This document shows, piece by piece, positions 51,700 through 61,629 of a stretch of DNA of 64,000 bases. The first letter of the stretch is position 1; each line of letters opens with the position of its first letter. This DNA is from Parabacteroides sp. PFB2-10. GTDB lineage: Bacteria; Bacteroidota; Bacteroidia; Bacteroidales; Tannerellaceae. Below the pieces are notes generated by a model. It saw only the letters and a program-made list of their open reading frames with translations. It was not told the origin of the DNA and did no database searches. Made by a program: the position numbers and the translations under genes. The stretch lies in assembly GCF_029893085.1 (NCBI RefSeq), contig NZ_JARXWI010000008.1:1-64000 (forward strand), given 5' to 3'.

Positions 51700-52180
51700 C
51701 TTCGTTATTTTTCACTATGTTTCTGAAAATATCTTTTTCTTCGCGGTAATAGATGGCTCTTAGCTCATCTGCATGGTCACTGATATGTTGTGTCATAACC
51801 GTGTCAATGAATACGCCGACTGTCATATTCCTAATTCCAAGCTTGTTTACAATCTTTGATATAAATTCATGCACATCCTGACTGATATAGACACTCTGCC
51901 GTTGTTTCAAAACTCTGGGTTTCAAGAAGGCATCAATGTACTCACCGTTCTTCTTTTTTTTATAGGTACGCTTGGGAGTTGCGTCCTTTTCTTCCGGCTC
52001 CTCTTTTTCTCCTCTCGCTTCCCGAATCTCTTCTTTGGGCTCTTCCGCTTTCGGAACAGGAGTTTCGGAATTTTCTTTTTTGGGTAATGCCGAAGGAGTA
52101 GCCCTGCCGTCCAAAATACTCAAGAATTCTTTTTCATCTATATCATCGACTTTCTTTATTCCGTCACTTCGTTTTGCCAT
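51692..52180 (-). CDS. traB: DUF3408 protein (TraB position)
   Basis: A 162-aa protein. The N-terminal half is acidic/basic low complexity (Pro, Glu and Lys rich, about 25-80). The C-terminal half is the DUF3408 domain (RQSVYISQDVHEFISKIVNK, then FIDTVMTQHISDHADEL). It lies directly after the ParA-like traA gene, as usual for Bacteroides CTns. It overlaps traC by 8 nt. Confidence 0.85.
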   Translation of the reverse strand: MAKRSDGIKKVDDIDEKEFLSILDGRATPSALPKKENSETPVPKAEEPKEEIREARGEKEEPEEKDATPKRTYKKKKNGEYIDAFLKPRVLKQRQSVYISQDVHEFISKIVNKLGIRNMTVGVFIDTVMTQHISDHADELRAIYYREEKDIFRNIVKNNEDE

Positions 52181-52181
52181 A

Positions 52182-52955
52182 CTATTTTTGTTTGATGTTT
52201 ATCAGTTCTTCTATTTCATCAGCCAGCAAGTTCAGCTTACTGCCTCTTATCAATCGCTTATCGACAGGGAAAAGGGTACACCGGAATATCGGGGCGATTA
52301 TCTCGCTCATCTCATGGCGGTAGCGTTTCGTATCGGGCAGGGAGTTTTTCATGACCGATAAGCCGAGCTCCCCGATACCGTCTTCATATACATTATATAA
52401 ATCCGACTTCTCACGGGCATCCACCATATTCCATAAAAGGTAAAGCCCCTGCAATTTTCCTTTCCTCGTGCTGATTATACGGTCATTAATAATACCGGCA
52501 AATTCCAATGTGGATTGCAAGACCATCTTATCAGCGGAGATCGGGGAGAAAATATAATCCAACGATGCTAAAGTCTGAACGATCCCTTCACTGTTCAATG
52601 TCCCCGGCAAGTCAAAGAATATAACATCAGGCGATTCCCCGATATATTCGTCGATCATCTTTTTCGCCGCATCTATCGCTTGTGGTGCGGGACTTTTTTC
52701 AATCGGATAGTTCCTCTTGCCCAAAGTTTTGAACTGGTTATACGACTTCTCCTTATAATAAGGGATTTTATTCACGATCTCCTTATCTCTTTCCCGCATC
52801 TTGTGGATACTGTATTGCGGATAATCGCAATCAATAACTCCAACCCTGTAGCCTTTCACGTAATGAAAGTAGCTTGCCATAAGCACCGTTAAGGCGCTCT
52901 TTCCGATTCCTCCCTTTTGGGTGGAAAAGGCAACCAATAATGTTTTTTTCTCCAT
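52182..52955 (-). CDS. traA: ParA-family ATPase TraA
   Basis: A 257-aa protein when started at MEKKTLLVAFST (52955); a Met three codons upstream is possible. The deviant Walker A is KGGIGKS (about residue 14-20), and the later FFDLPGTLNSEG segment is the Walker B area. It is the first gene of the tra operon. ParA-like proteins position complexes on DNA or at the membrane; here the role may be recruitment of the element or relaxosome. Confidence 0.92.
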   Translation of the reverse strand: MEKKTLLVAFSTQKGGIGKSALTVLMASYFHYVKGYRVGVIDCDYPQYSIHKMRERDKEIVNKIPYYKEKSYNQFKTLGKRNYPIEKSPAPQAIDAAKKMIDEYIGESPDVIFFDLPGTLNSEGIVQTLASLDYIFSPISADKMVLQSTLEFAGIINDRIISTRKGKLQGLYLLWNMVDAREKSDLYNVYEDGIGELGLSVMKNSLPDTKRYRHEMSEIIAPIFRCTLFPVDKRLIRGSKLNLLADEIEELINIKQK

Positions 52956-53798
52956 GTTGTTCAAAATTTATTTTAGTGAAACATTCGTTTATTACGGAAA
53001 TAGAAAAGTTGTGAAGTCCGTCTATGCTTTGTTGTTTCTTTGTATTGGTGCTGATTTTCTTCATTATACCATTGCTCGCGTGCTTCTTTCAACTGTCAAA
53101 AATTTACAGAAATACCTATTCTCATCATTATCCCTCTATATCTGCAATCCATTATAGTTGTACCTCATTGCGGGAATGCCTATATATAGATGTATCGGAA
53201 AAGAGAAATGATTTGGCAATGAACGGTGGTTTTGCTTTTTCAAAAAACGATTTCGACAAATCGGTCGAACAGCAAAACAATACACCAATGAAACAGTAAA
53301 CCAGTAAATCATTCGAACAGTAAATCACTCATCTTTTGAAAATCCATCTTTTCATTTCAACACTATTAAAAATTTCATTTCAGCAAAAAAACAACTCCTT
53401 GCTTTTCTATTTCTCCGGCAAAGTAAATACATGAATTCTGTATAATGCTAATAATCAGACCACTGTGGCAGCGGTTGGCAGTCCATTGGTATAGCGTTTG
53501 TATTTTAGGAGAAGATTTTCTATCGGAAAATGGGATATTTTCGTCCTATTTAGTAGAAGATTTTGGTTTTACCGGCAACAATTTTCCACCTTTCAATTTG
53601 CTTGTTTTCTATGAAACCGATTTCTGATTTGAGTCTTATCTCTTCTTACCGGCAATTCTCTTTTCTCCGACTTTTTCCGAGTCCGTTTTTCTCTCTGATT
53701 ATCTTCAAAAGAGTAAAAAAATACCACTTTTTTACGAGTGGTAGTATTTGGCACTCGTTGGCTTAGGTCATTGTTATCCGTCTTATTTTCAGTGTATT
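52956..53798. other. intergenic region between traA and mob operon, first part
   Basis: About 840 bp without a supported gene. It contains a short frame at 53220-53300 (NGGFAFSKNDFDKSVEQQNN), repeats of AACAGTAAA near 53300-53325, a hairpin TACCACT...AGTGGTA (53722-53743), and a 17-mer TTTTCAAAAAACGATTT (53237-53253) that recurs at 54013-54029. The traA promoter should lie here but is not clear. Confidence 0.4.
53739..53756 (-). promoter_or_regulatory. 18-nt motif, copy 1
   Basis: On the minus strand it reads GAGTGCCAAATACTACCA; a copy with one difference is at 61518-61535 on the plus strand. It lies about 43 nt upstream of the predicted mob promoter -7. A possible operator for a shared regulator. 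Confidence 0.5.
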
Positions 53799-53806
53799 TA
53801 ACTTTG
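53799..53806 (+). promoter_or_regulatory. -7 element of the mob operon promoter
   Basis: TAACTTTG fits TAnnTTTG. It is 227 nt upstream of mobA, with the oriT-like structures in the leader. Confidence 0.5.
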
Positions 53807-53857
53807 TGACGGAATTGTTCATCCCAATCAAAGCTTGCTTTTTTCAAGTTAAGCCGA

Positions 53858-53886
53858 CCCGCAAATCCGCACGCGGACAGCGGGTG
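53858..53886 (+). other. candidate oriT of the conjugative element
   Basis: Nested perfect repeats: the outer arms ACCCGC and GCGGGT enclose TCCGC-AC-GCGGA. A second hairpin CCCCTC-AA-GAGGGG is at 53965-53978. Such structures directly upstream of a relaxosome gene are expected at oriT. The nick site is unassigned. Confidence 0.5.
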
Positions 53887-54033
53887 GATTTTGATGTTCA
53901 GAAAGAACATGGCAAGGTATGTTTTGAGCAGCTTGAAATAAATTTCAGCATCTCAAAACCCTTGCCCCTCAAGAGGGGAAAGAATTATTCCGAAGTCATA
54001 ATTCAGTAACCATTTTCAAAAAACGATTTTCAT

Positions 54034-54468
54034 ATGGATGAAACAAGAAAAAGGAAGGTCGGCAGGCTTCCAAAGAGTGATCCTGCCGTTTTCAGGTACT
54101 CAATCAGCTTTAGCCGTGAAGAGCATGATAAGTTTCTCACGCTCTTTGAACAGTCCCAGCAGAGAGTCAAAGCGCATTTTATTACTTCCTGCATTTTTGG
54201 CAAGCCTGTTAAAGTGGTGCAGATAGATAAAGGGATGCAGGATTACTATATGCGCCTGACTACTTTTTACGGACAATTCCGTGCAATAGGAACGAATTAT
54301 AACCAATTGGTAAAAGCATTGAAGTCTAATTTTTCAGAGAAAAAAGCAATGGCTTTACTCTACAAATTGGAGAAAACAACCATTGAGTTGGTCGAATTGC
54401 AACGAAAAATATCTGCCCAGATCGAGGAATTTGAACGTAAATATTCCGATTCATGGTCGCAAAAATAA
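54034..54468 (+). CDS. mobA: conjugal transfer protein MobA (relaxosome accessory)
   Basis: A 144-aa protein with a basic start (RKRKVGRLPKSDPAVFRYSI) and a MobA-type helical body (YMRLTTFYGQFRAIGTNYNQ, then a coiled tail). It should bind oriT next to it and assist the relaxase. Its end overlaps mobB by 16 nt. Confidence 0.9.
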   Translation: MDETRKRKVGRLPKSDPAVFRYSISFSREEHDKFLTLFEQSQQRVKAHFITSCIFGKPVKVVQIDKGMQDYYMRLTTFYGQFRAIGTNYNQLVKALKSNFSEKKAMALLYKLEKTTIELVELQRKISAQIEEFERKYSDSWSQK

Positions 54469-55790
54469 ACACCAACAGTAACCTTTTCGGTACATTAATA
54501 TATAATAGCCAAAAGGTCGAAAATGATGCTGCCAAGATTATCCATGCTAATAAAGTGATGCAGGATAAAAATGGAGAGTATAATATGCTGCTTTGTAATC
54601 AGTCCTTTGCTCCCTTTCTGGCTGCCAACCGGAAAACGGAAGAACCCATTTTGCATATCTCCCTCAATCCGCATCCCGATGATGTATTGACCGATGAGCA
54701 GTTGATAAATATTGCAGATGAGTATATGCTAAAGATGGGATTCGGTGAGCAGCCTTATATCGTTTTCAAACATGAAGACATCGAACGAAAGCACATTCAC
54801 ATTGTGAGCACAAATGTGGATGAAACCGGCAAGAAGATTAATGACTTTAATAATTTCCGACAATCAAAAAAGATCACGCAAGAACTGGAAGCGAAATATA
54901 ACCTACATCCGGCAAGTAAGCGGGATTACTCAGAGGAAGTACCTCAATTGAAAAAAGTAGACTATGAATCGGGGAATGTAAAGAAACAGATAGCCGGAAA
55001 TGTAAAAGCCCTGATGCAATCTTATCGTTTCACATCACTCCCAGAATATCGTGCTTTGCTCTCCATCTATAATATAGGTATAGAAGAAGTAAGTGGGGAA
55101 GCCCGGGGTAAATCCTATCGCGGATTGGTGTATTCTGCTTTAGATAATGATGGGAACAAAGTTGGGAACCCCATCAAGTCCTCTTCTATTGCCAGAAGTG
55201 TCGGGCATGCTGCATTAGTGAAAAAAGCAGCTTCTTCAGCGAAGATTATAAAAGAAAAGGATCTTACCGAACGTATAAAACCTATTCTTGATACTGCTAT
55301 CGGTAACTATCGGAACAGACAGTCTTTTGAAGCGGAACTTTTACGAAATGGAGTAAGTGTTATCTTTCGAGAGAACGAAGATGGACGGATTTACGGCGCA
55401 ACGTTCATTGACCATGAGAACCGCACTGTATTGAATGGCTCCAAAATCGGCAAGGCTTATTCCGCCAATGTATTTCATACTCTTTTCCAAAATAGCATAG
55501 CGGATGAACCTATGACCAACAATCAGGAAATAAATAGCGTAGAAGAGAATCCAGTAATTCCTTCTGTGTTAGAATTAGATATTACCACAACTCCCAAAGA
55601 ACAGGAAGATTTGGGAACTCCAACCTCCGATTTTTTAGAAAACATATACAAACAGAAACCGGATGATACGGATTTCAGCAGTCCATTTTCTCTGTTGGAA
55701 CAGCACGGGGAGGATTATGAAGCAGAGAACTTTGCCCGCCGGAAAGAAGCAGAAGCTAAACGACGTAAACGTAAAGGAAGACGTATGTAA
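54453..55790 (+). CDS. mobB: relaxase MobB
   Basis: A 445-aa relaxase of Bacteroides CTns. It contains KINTNSNLFGTLIYNSQKVE at the start, then VFKHEDIERKHIHIVSTNVD (about 105-125), the metal-binding His cluster, and DFNNFRQSKKI. The C-terminal tail is acidic then basic (KRRKRKGRRM). It nicks oriT and leads DNA transfer with MobC. This is distinct from the relaxase at 14962-16206. Confidence 0.92.
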   Translation: MVAKINTNSNLFGTLIYNSQKVENDAAKIIHANKVMQDKNGEYNMLLCNQSFAPFLAANRKTEEPILHISLNPHPDDVLTDEQLINIADEYMLKMGFGEQPYIVFKHEDIERKHIHIVSTNVDETGKKINDFNNFRQSKKITQELEAKYNLHPASKRDYSEEVPQLKKVDYESGNVKKQIAGNVKALMQSYRFTSLPEYRALLSIYNIGIEEVSGEARGKSYRGLVYSALDNDGNKVGNPIKSSSIARSVGHAALVKKAASSAKIIKEKDLTERIKPILDTAIGNYRNRQSFEAELLRNGVSVIFRENEDGRIYGATFIDHENRTVLNGSKIGKAYSANVFHTLFQNSIADEPMTNNQEINSVEENPVIPSVLELDITTTPKEQEDLGTPTSDFLENIYKQKPDDTDFSSPFSLLEQHGEDYEAENFARRKEAEAKRRKRKGRRM

Positions 55791-55836
55791 AAACAATCAA
55801 CATATAATTATTTATTCATTCTAAAAACAAAATTTT

Positions 55837-56315
55837 ATGCAAAACGAAGATGATTTGAGAGGACTCGCAAAGGTGATGGAATTCATGCGAGCCATTAGTA
55901 TTTTATTTGTTATTATCCACATTTACTGGTTTTGTTACGAGTATATCCGTGAACTGAATTTTAACCTGTCGGTGGTGGATAAGATACTGCTCGGCTTTAA
56001 CCGGACAGCAGGCTTATTCTCTAATATGCTGTGGACAAAATTGTTTGCTGTGGTATTTATGGGACTCTCCTGTCTGGGAACGAAAGGGGTAAAGGAAGAA
56101 AAAATAACATGGACGAAGATATCCATCTTTGGGATTGTCGGTGTCATTCTGTTTTTCCTTAATTGGTGGATTCTGGATTTATTCCTTCCGCTTGCGGCAA
56201 ATACGGCCGTTTACATTTTCACATTGTCACTGGGATATATCTGTATGCTGATGGCAGGACTGTGGATGAGTCGTTTACTGAAGAACCGCATGATGGATGA
56301 CGTTTTTAATTATGA
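55837..56315 (+). CDS. mobC: coupling protein MobC, exon 1 (YWFCY domain)
   Basis: Codes for the first 159 residues plus two bases of MobC. The YWFCY motif of Bacteroidetes coupling proteins is in IYWFCYEYIRELNFN (about 29-43), with four membrane spans. If unspliced, translation would stop at 56337 after six intron-encoded residues. Joining to 58812 gives a frame of 668 codons including stop, with the normal-looking junction DDVFNYENESFMQETR. Function: VirD4/TraG-type coupling ATPase that links relaxosome and channel. Confidence 0.88.
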
Positions 56316-56877
56316 GTGCGCCCGTACGGGTATATAATAAATATCTCTTTGGCAAGAGATTAGGTTTGTGTTCTTTGAAATAATAACCTATCATCACCCG
56401 ACTTATCTGAAAGGGAAACTGGACAGGGAGTGTAGCATGTCGGGAAAGTCATAAGCCAACTAACTGCCATGTTGCGGCTGAATGATGAGATGAAACGATA
56501 GATATGAGGATAAAGTCTGGATTGACTGAACGATAGTCTGAGCGACCCTTTGAATAGTTATGACGGAAAGGCAGTAATGAAACGTCATACCGTAATACTC
56601 AACCCGTGTTTCGTGACGGTTTGAAGCAAAAGAACTTATTACGGCGCAATTGCAATAAGCATAAAAGGACGAAAGTCGTATCCGACAATCTATCATGCCA
56701 ATAGTTATTATATATCTAAACGGGGATTACCTAACCCGGAACGCCGCAAGGCTATGAGGTTTCAGACCTCTGAATATCCGATATGGTAACGGAGCTTCCG
56801 TAGTAGTCCGAGCAAGGGAAAGCCTTGTACATGGCGAAGGGAAGCAGTTAATATCTTTAATACAATTAACGGAAAAT

Positions 56878-58701
56878 GTGAGAGACATTATGAGAAGTCC
56901 AGAGAAAGTATTAAACAGTCTAACGGAGCATAGCAAAATTTCGGAATACAAGTACGAAAGGCTATACCGGATTCTGTTCAACGAAGAAATGTTTTATGTT
57001 GCCTATCAAAACAAATATGCGAAACAAGGCAACATGACACCCGGAACCGACGGTAAAACCGCCGACCGGATGAGCATCTCCAGAATTGAACACCTGATTG
57101 AACGCCTCAAAGATGAGACGTATCAACCCCATCCAGCAAGGAGAATTTATATTCCGAAGAAAAATGGCAAACAACGTCCGCTCGGAATACCCTCCTTTGA
57201 GGATAAATTAGTGCAAGAGGTTATTCGAATGATTCTCGAAGCCATTTATGAAGGACATTTTGAAGATTCTTCACACGGTTTTAGACCCAAAAGAAGCTGC
57301 CATACTGCACTAACATGTATTCACAAGACGTTTACCGGAACTACTTGGTTTATCGAGGGAGACATTAAAGGATTCTTTGACAATATCAATCACTCGGTTT
57401 TGATAAATGCAATGCAAGAGAGGATTTCGGACGAAAGGTTTATCCGTCTCATTCGTAAATTCTTAAATGCAGGATATATGGAAAATTGGAAATTTCATAA
57501 CACGTATAGTGGAACTCCGCAAGGTGGTATTATCAGTCCAATATTGGCAAATATCTACCTTGACAAGTTTGACAAATATATGAATGAATATGCCCAATCT
57601 TTCGATAAAGGGGAATGTCGGCGCAGAAGTTCGGAACATAGAAGTCTTGAAACGAAGAAGTATAGCTTGCAACGGAAACTCAAAGTAGAAACGGATGAAA
57701 ATATCAGAAAACAACTGATAGAGGAAATCCGGGCAGTAGAAAAAGAATGGGTTAAAATCCCATGTGGAGATGCTATGGATAAAAATTGGAGAAGATTAAA
57801 ATACGTCAGATATGCAGATGACTTCTTAGTTGGAGTAATCGGAAGTAAGGCGGATTGTACACAGATTAAAGCAGATATCGCACAATATATGAGCGAAAAG
57901 CTTAAACTGGAACTTTCCGACGAAAAGACTCTGATAACTCAAGCACAGAAACCTGCAAAATTTCTTGGCTATGAAATCTTTATCCGGAAATCCAATGCAA
58001 CAAAACGGGACAAAAACGGAACTCTGACAAGAGCGTTCAACAATAACATTGTTCTACATGTCAGCAGCGAGGTAATGAAGAAAAAACTAATGGACTATGA
58101 TGCTATAAGATTTGATTTTAGCACAGGAACAGAGGTTTGGAAACCAAAAGCTCGTAGCTATATGAAGAATCGTGATATGACGGACATTCTTATGCAATAT
58201 AATGTAGAGATTAGAGGATTCTATAACTACTTTTCGATTGCCCACAACAGTTCTGCGATGAACTCTTTCTACTATATCATGGAATACAGCATGTGTAAAA
58301 CACTGGCATGTAAGATGGAGAGTACTGTTCGCCAAGTACGTAAAAAGTATTACAAGAACAAGAAATTCGCCATACCTTATGTGGACAGTAAAGGTAATAC
58401 CAAATACAGGGTATTCTATGATGAGGGTTTCAAAAGAAAAACAGCATGGAAAAATGCCTCATGCGACAACATTCCAAACACAATGTTTACCAAATATCCA
58501 AGTCTGGTATCCAGACTGAAGGATAGAACATGTGAGTTATGTGGTACAGAGGGAGAAACAACGATGTTTCAAGTTCGTAGTCTAAAAACTCTGAAAGGAG
58601 AACATGAATGGGAACGTAAAATGAAACGGATGAATCGGAAAACCTTAGCTGTTTGCGTAGCTTGTGATGAAAAAATTCATAACAAGTCAAGTAGAGACTG
58701 A
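56878..58701 (+). CDS. group II intron-encoded reverse transcriptase/maturase
   Basis: A 607-aa protein. Reverse transcriptase blocks are IPKKNGKQRPLGIPSFEDKL, SHGFRPKRSCHTAL, GDIKGFFDNI, GTPQGGIISPILANIYLD and the catalytic YADDF (about residue 320). The maturase X domain follows. The end has paired Cys (CELC and CVAC) with a following IH, like an HNH-type endonuclease domain. An internal Met at 56890 is an alternative start. The protein helps intron splicing and retrohoming. It looks intact. Confidence 0.93.
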   Translation: MRDIMRSPEKVLNSLTEHSKISEYKYERLYRILFNEEMFYVAYQNKYAKQGNMTPGTDGKTADRMSISRIEHLIERLKDETYQPHPARRIYIPKKNGKQRPLGIPSFEDKLVQEVIRMILEAIYEGHFEDSSHGFRPKRSCHTALTCIHKTFTGTTWFIEGDIKGFFDNINHSVLINAMQERISDERFIRLIRKFLNAGYMENWKFHNTYSGTPQGGIISPILANIYLDKFDKYMNEYAQSFDKGECRRRSSEHRSLETKKYSLQRKLKVETDENIRKQLIEEIRAVEKEWVKIPCGDAMDKNWRRLKYVRYADDFLVGVIGSKADCTQIKADIAQYMSEKLKLELSDEKTLITQAQKPAKFLGYEIFIRKSNATKRDKNGTLTRAFNNNIVLHVSSEVMKKKLMDYDAIRFDFSTGTEVWKPKARSYMKNRDMTDILMQYNVEIRGFYNYFSIAHNSSAMNSFYYIMEYSMCKTLACKMESTVRQVRKKYYKNKKFAIPYVDSKGNTKYRVFYDEGFKRKTAWKNASCDNIPNTMFTKYPSLVSRLKDRTCELCGTEGETTMFQVRSLKTLKGEHEWERKMKRMNRKTLAVCVACDEKIHNKSSRD

Positions 58702-58714
58702 CGATATTAATGGA

Positions 58715-58748
58715 GAGCCGGATACAGGGAGACTTGTACGTCCGGTTC
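58715..58748 (+). ncRNA. group II intron domain V
   Basis: A 34-nt hairpin that begins GAGCCGGAT and ends ATCC-like GTCCGGTTC, with an AGC catalytic triad and a GAGA (GNRA) tetraloop. Domain VI follows up to 58811. Confidence 0.85.
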
Positions 58749-58811
58749 GGGGGCGAGTACCCGGAAACCTGCCGCTGTGAAAGGCGGTAAGGCGCTGGGT
58801 GCTTAGCCTAC

Positions 58812-60336
58812 AAATGAGTCTTTCATGCAGGAAACCCGCCTGATGGAGAATGAATATTCGGTTAATCTTCCTACCCGGTTTTTCTATAAAAAGAAGTGGA
58901 ACAACGGTTGGATTAATGTGGTTAATCCGTTTCGTGCGACCATTGTTTTGGGAACGCCCGGGTCGGGAAAGTCATATGCAGTGGTAAATAACTTCATTAA
59001 GCAGCAGATTCAGAAGGGGTATAGTCAATATATCTATGACTACAAATATCCCGACCTATCTACCATTGCTTACAATACACTGATGCAGAACAGAAAAGCG
59101 TATAAAGTCGAGCCGAAGTTTTTCGTTATAAACTTCGACAACCCAGCCGGAAGCCATCGATGCAATCCGATTAACCCCGATTTCATGACCGACATATCAG
59201 ATGCTTATGAGAGCGCATACACTATTATGCTCAACCTCAATAAAACCTGGATCACCAAACAAGGGGATTTCTTTGTCGAATCCCCTATAATTCTGCTTGC
59301 TGCAATTATCTGGTATTTGAAAATCTATGATGGCGGGAAATATTGCACTTTTCCTCACGCCATAGAATTTTTGAATAAGAAATATACCGATATATTTCCG
59401 ATTCTAACCTCATATCCTGAACTCGAAAACTACCTGAGTCCCTTTATGGATGCGTGGCTCGGTGGCGCAGCTGATCAGTTACAGGGCCAGATTGCAAGTG
59501 CGAAAATACCTCTGTCCAGAATGATAAGTCCGCAGCTTTATTGGGTAATGACGGGCAATGATTTCACTTTAGACATCAACAATCCTGAAGAACCGAAAGT
59601 CCTTTGTGTAGGCAATAATCCGGACAGACAGAATATATATTCGGCAGCACTGGGATTATACAATAGTCGTATCGTGAAACTGATTAACAAGAAAGGGATG
59701 CTCAAATCTTCTGTTATTATTGATGAGTTACCGACAATCTATTTTAAAGGTCTTGACAATCTGATTGCTACGGCACGAAGCAACAAAGTCGCTGTTTGTC
59801 TGGGATTTCAGGATATGAGCCAATTAACAAGGGATTATGGGGACAAAGAGGCGAAGGTTGTGAGCAATACTGTCGGTAATATTTTCTCCGGACAAGTCGT
59901 GGGAGATACGGCAAAAACTCTATCTGAACGCTTCGGAAAAGTCCTACAAAAACGCCAGTCCATGACCATTAATAAACAGGATAAGAGTACCACAATCAAC
60001 ACACAATTGGATTCTCTTATTCCTGCATCAAAAATCAGTGGACTGACACAAGGAATGTTTGTCGGCTCGGTTTCAGATAACTTTGATGAGCGAATAGAGC
60101 AGAAGATTTTCCATTGCGAGATTATTGTCGATAATGCGAAAGTGGCTGCCGAAACGAAAGCTTATCAGAAAATACCTGAGTTTACCAGCTTTATAACCGA
60201 AGATGGCGAAAACGTGATGCAACAAGAGATTGAGCGGAACTATTACCGCATAAAAGAAGAAGCACAGCAGATTGTTGACTTAGAACTTGCGAGACTGAAA
60301 GATAATCCGAAATTTAAGGATTTGATAAAAAAATAG
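58812..60336 (+). CDS. mobC: coupling protein MobC, exon 2 (ATPase domain)
   Basis: Encodes the ATPase part (508 residues). Walker A is GTPGSGKS (in TIVLGTPGSGKSYAVV) and Walker B SVIIDELPTIYF; the family block RSNKVAVCLGFQDMSQL follows. It lacks the membrane anchor without exon 1. An internal Met at 58825 could start a soluble fragment if the intron were not removed. A strong terminator follows. Confidence 0.9.
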
Positions 60337-60350
60337 TTTTGCCTTCATTA

Positions 60351-60400
60351 ATATATGCAAGAAGCCAAAGGAGAGAGTTTCTTTGGCTTCTTGCATATAT
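60351..60400. terminator. long bidirectional terminator
   Basis: A perfect 20-bp stem (right arm CTTTGGCTTCTTGCATATAT) with a 10-nt loop separates mobC from the convergent 332-aa gene. A/T-rich sequence flanks both sides. Confidence 0.85.
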
Positions 60401-60423
60401 AATGATTAATTATAATCTATACT

Positions 60424-61422
60424 TTACTTCACACTCCCGATAAAATTATAATCACAATGCTTAAAATCATACACTTCAACACCGACCAGATTGGCACCAA
60501 TCAGCGTTACCCTGTATAGCTTCTCCATATTCATGATATCTGATTTTGGCAACTCCGCCATTTTATCCAATGGTATTAAGTAAAATCGTCCGTAAGCTAA
60601 TTCACTGATATACGAACTTCTCGCTTGTCTGCGCTTATTAACTTCATTACCATATTCCTGTGAAACCGGGATGAAGCTATGGAACTCTTTTACAGTTAAT
60701 GCGAAATTGTAGTCCCCATATTTCAAGAACCCCAATTTGTCATTCCCGATAAAATTGATGGGATACCCATTTTTAGAGAAATCGTATTTACCTATTGTCA
60801 GTTGATTGTTCACATAGTAAGTCGACTCAAAGTCGAAGTTATTCATCATATCCTCCAACAGCGTGGTGTATTCGACTTTGACTGAATTAAATTCAAATTC
60901 ATTCGCTTTACATTTCTTATAAAGGTCTTTATCTTTGAGGCTGATCAGGAACAGAACTTCCTTATCTGTAACAGGCAACTTGTTTACTCGGAGCGTTAAA
61001 GCCAGCAACAAGTCATCACTTAAAAACTTTGCATCCGGATATAATCTTTGCGCCGGCTTCGCTATCACTTCTCCTTTTTCTATAGCTTCATTAATGTTTA
61101 TAAATAGTTCTTTTCCGCTCGATTGTTCACGTACTGTCAAGGTTTTTTCTTTAACAGAAGAAGTATAAGTCCGGTTTGCATCTTTAATCTCAATGATCTC
61201 TAATTTAGAAAAAGCAATGTCATCTTTGAAATCCCGGAGATACTTTCCGTCCATAGCTTTTATTGTGTTATATTGGTATATAGAAGGCTTGTATCCTGCC
61301 TGAATAACATCACCGACTTTTAATGTTGTTCCGTCATAAACTTGAACTGAGGTTTCCTGTGCCTGTATTGTGCCAGCTAAAAGCGATAAACAACAGCAGA
61401 TGTAAAAGAGTGTTCGATTCAT
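60424..61422 (-). CDS. hypothetical exported protein (332 aa)
   Basis: A 332-aa protein with a signal peptide cut near TIQAQ (about 22). The mature part has mostly beta-type and charged segments (TTLKVGDVIQAGYKPSIY at 32-49; the end is VGVEVYDFKHCDYNFIGSVK). Family unknown to me. It is alone on the minus strand with its own promoter and lies between mobC and the DUF4099 gene, so it is element-borne envelope cargo. Confidence 0.7.
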   Translation of the reverse strand: MNRTLFYICCCLSLLAGTIQAQETSVQVYDGTTLKVGDVIQAGYKPSIYQYNTIKAMDGKYLRDFKDDIAFSKLEIIEIKDANRTYTSSVKEKTLTVREQSSGKELFININEAIEKGEVIAKPAQRLYPDAKFLSDDLLLALTLRVNKLPVTDKEVLFLISLKDKDLYKKCKANEFEFNSVKVEYTTLLEDMMNNFDFESTYYVNNQLTIGKYDFSKNGYPINFIGNDKLGFLKYGDYNFALTVKEFHSFIPVSQEYGNEVNKRRQARSSYISELAYGRFYLIPLDKMAELPKSDIMNMEKLYRVTLIGANLVGVEVYDFKHCDYNFIGSVK

Positions 61423-61450
61423 ATCCTTGATTTTTAGTCTTTAATATTGA

Positions 61451-61458
61451 CAAAGATA
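61451..61458 (-). promoter_or_regulatory. -7 element of the 332-aa exported-protein gene
   Basis: The minus strand reads TATCTTTG, 28 nt upstream of the ATG. Confidence 0.6.
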
Positions 61459-61517
61459 CTGATTATCATAAAATTTCCCTTCATAAAAATCAAGTTTTAA
61501 TACTCATACTACCACTG

Positions 61518-61535
61518 GAGTGCCAAACACTACCA
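61518..61535 (+). promoter_or_regulatory. 18-nt motif, copy 2
   Basis: GAGTGCCAAACACTACCA matches 53739-53756 (inverted) in 17 of 18 positions. It lies about midway between two divergent genes (96 and 94 nt from their starts). A shared regulator site is possible. Confidence 0.5.
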
Positions 61536-61629
61536 GTCGTTTGTAAATCAGTATTTTAATCATTTTTCCGTCCTATTTTCGCTGCCGAATTACATTAATG
61601 TTGATGTAATTATTAAACATTTATTTTAT

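Larger units (their letters stand above)
56316..58811 (+). mobile_element. group II intron inserted in mobC
   Basis: The 2496-nt intron starts GTGCG and ends in TAC (AY), the group II boundary consensus. It contains an RNA 5' region (56316-56877, structured, noncoding), a reverse transcriptase ORF and a 34-nt domain V. Splicing at these sites restores the mobC frame exactly. Intron insertion in conserved genes of conjugative elements helps such introns spread. Confidence 0.92.

Noticed and set aside
53593-54009. Several 60- to 105-aa frames between traA and mobA
   Set aside because: They overlap the hairpins, promoter and oriT-like repeats and look like chance frames.
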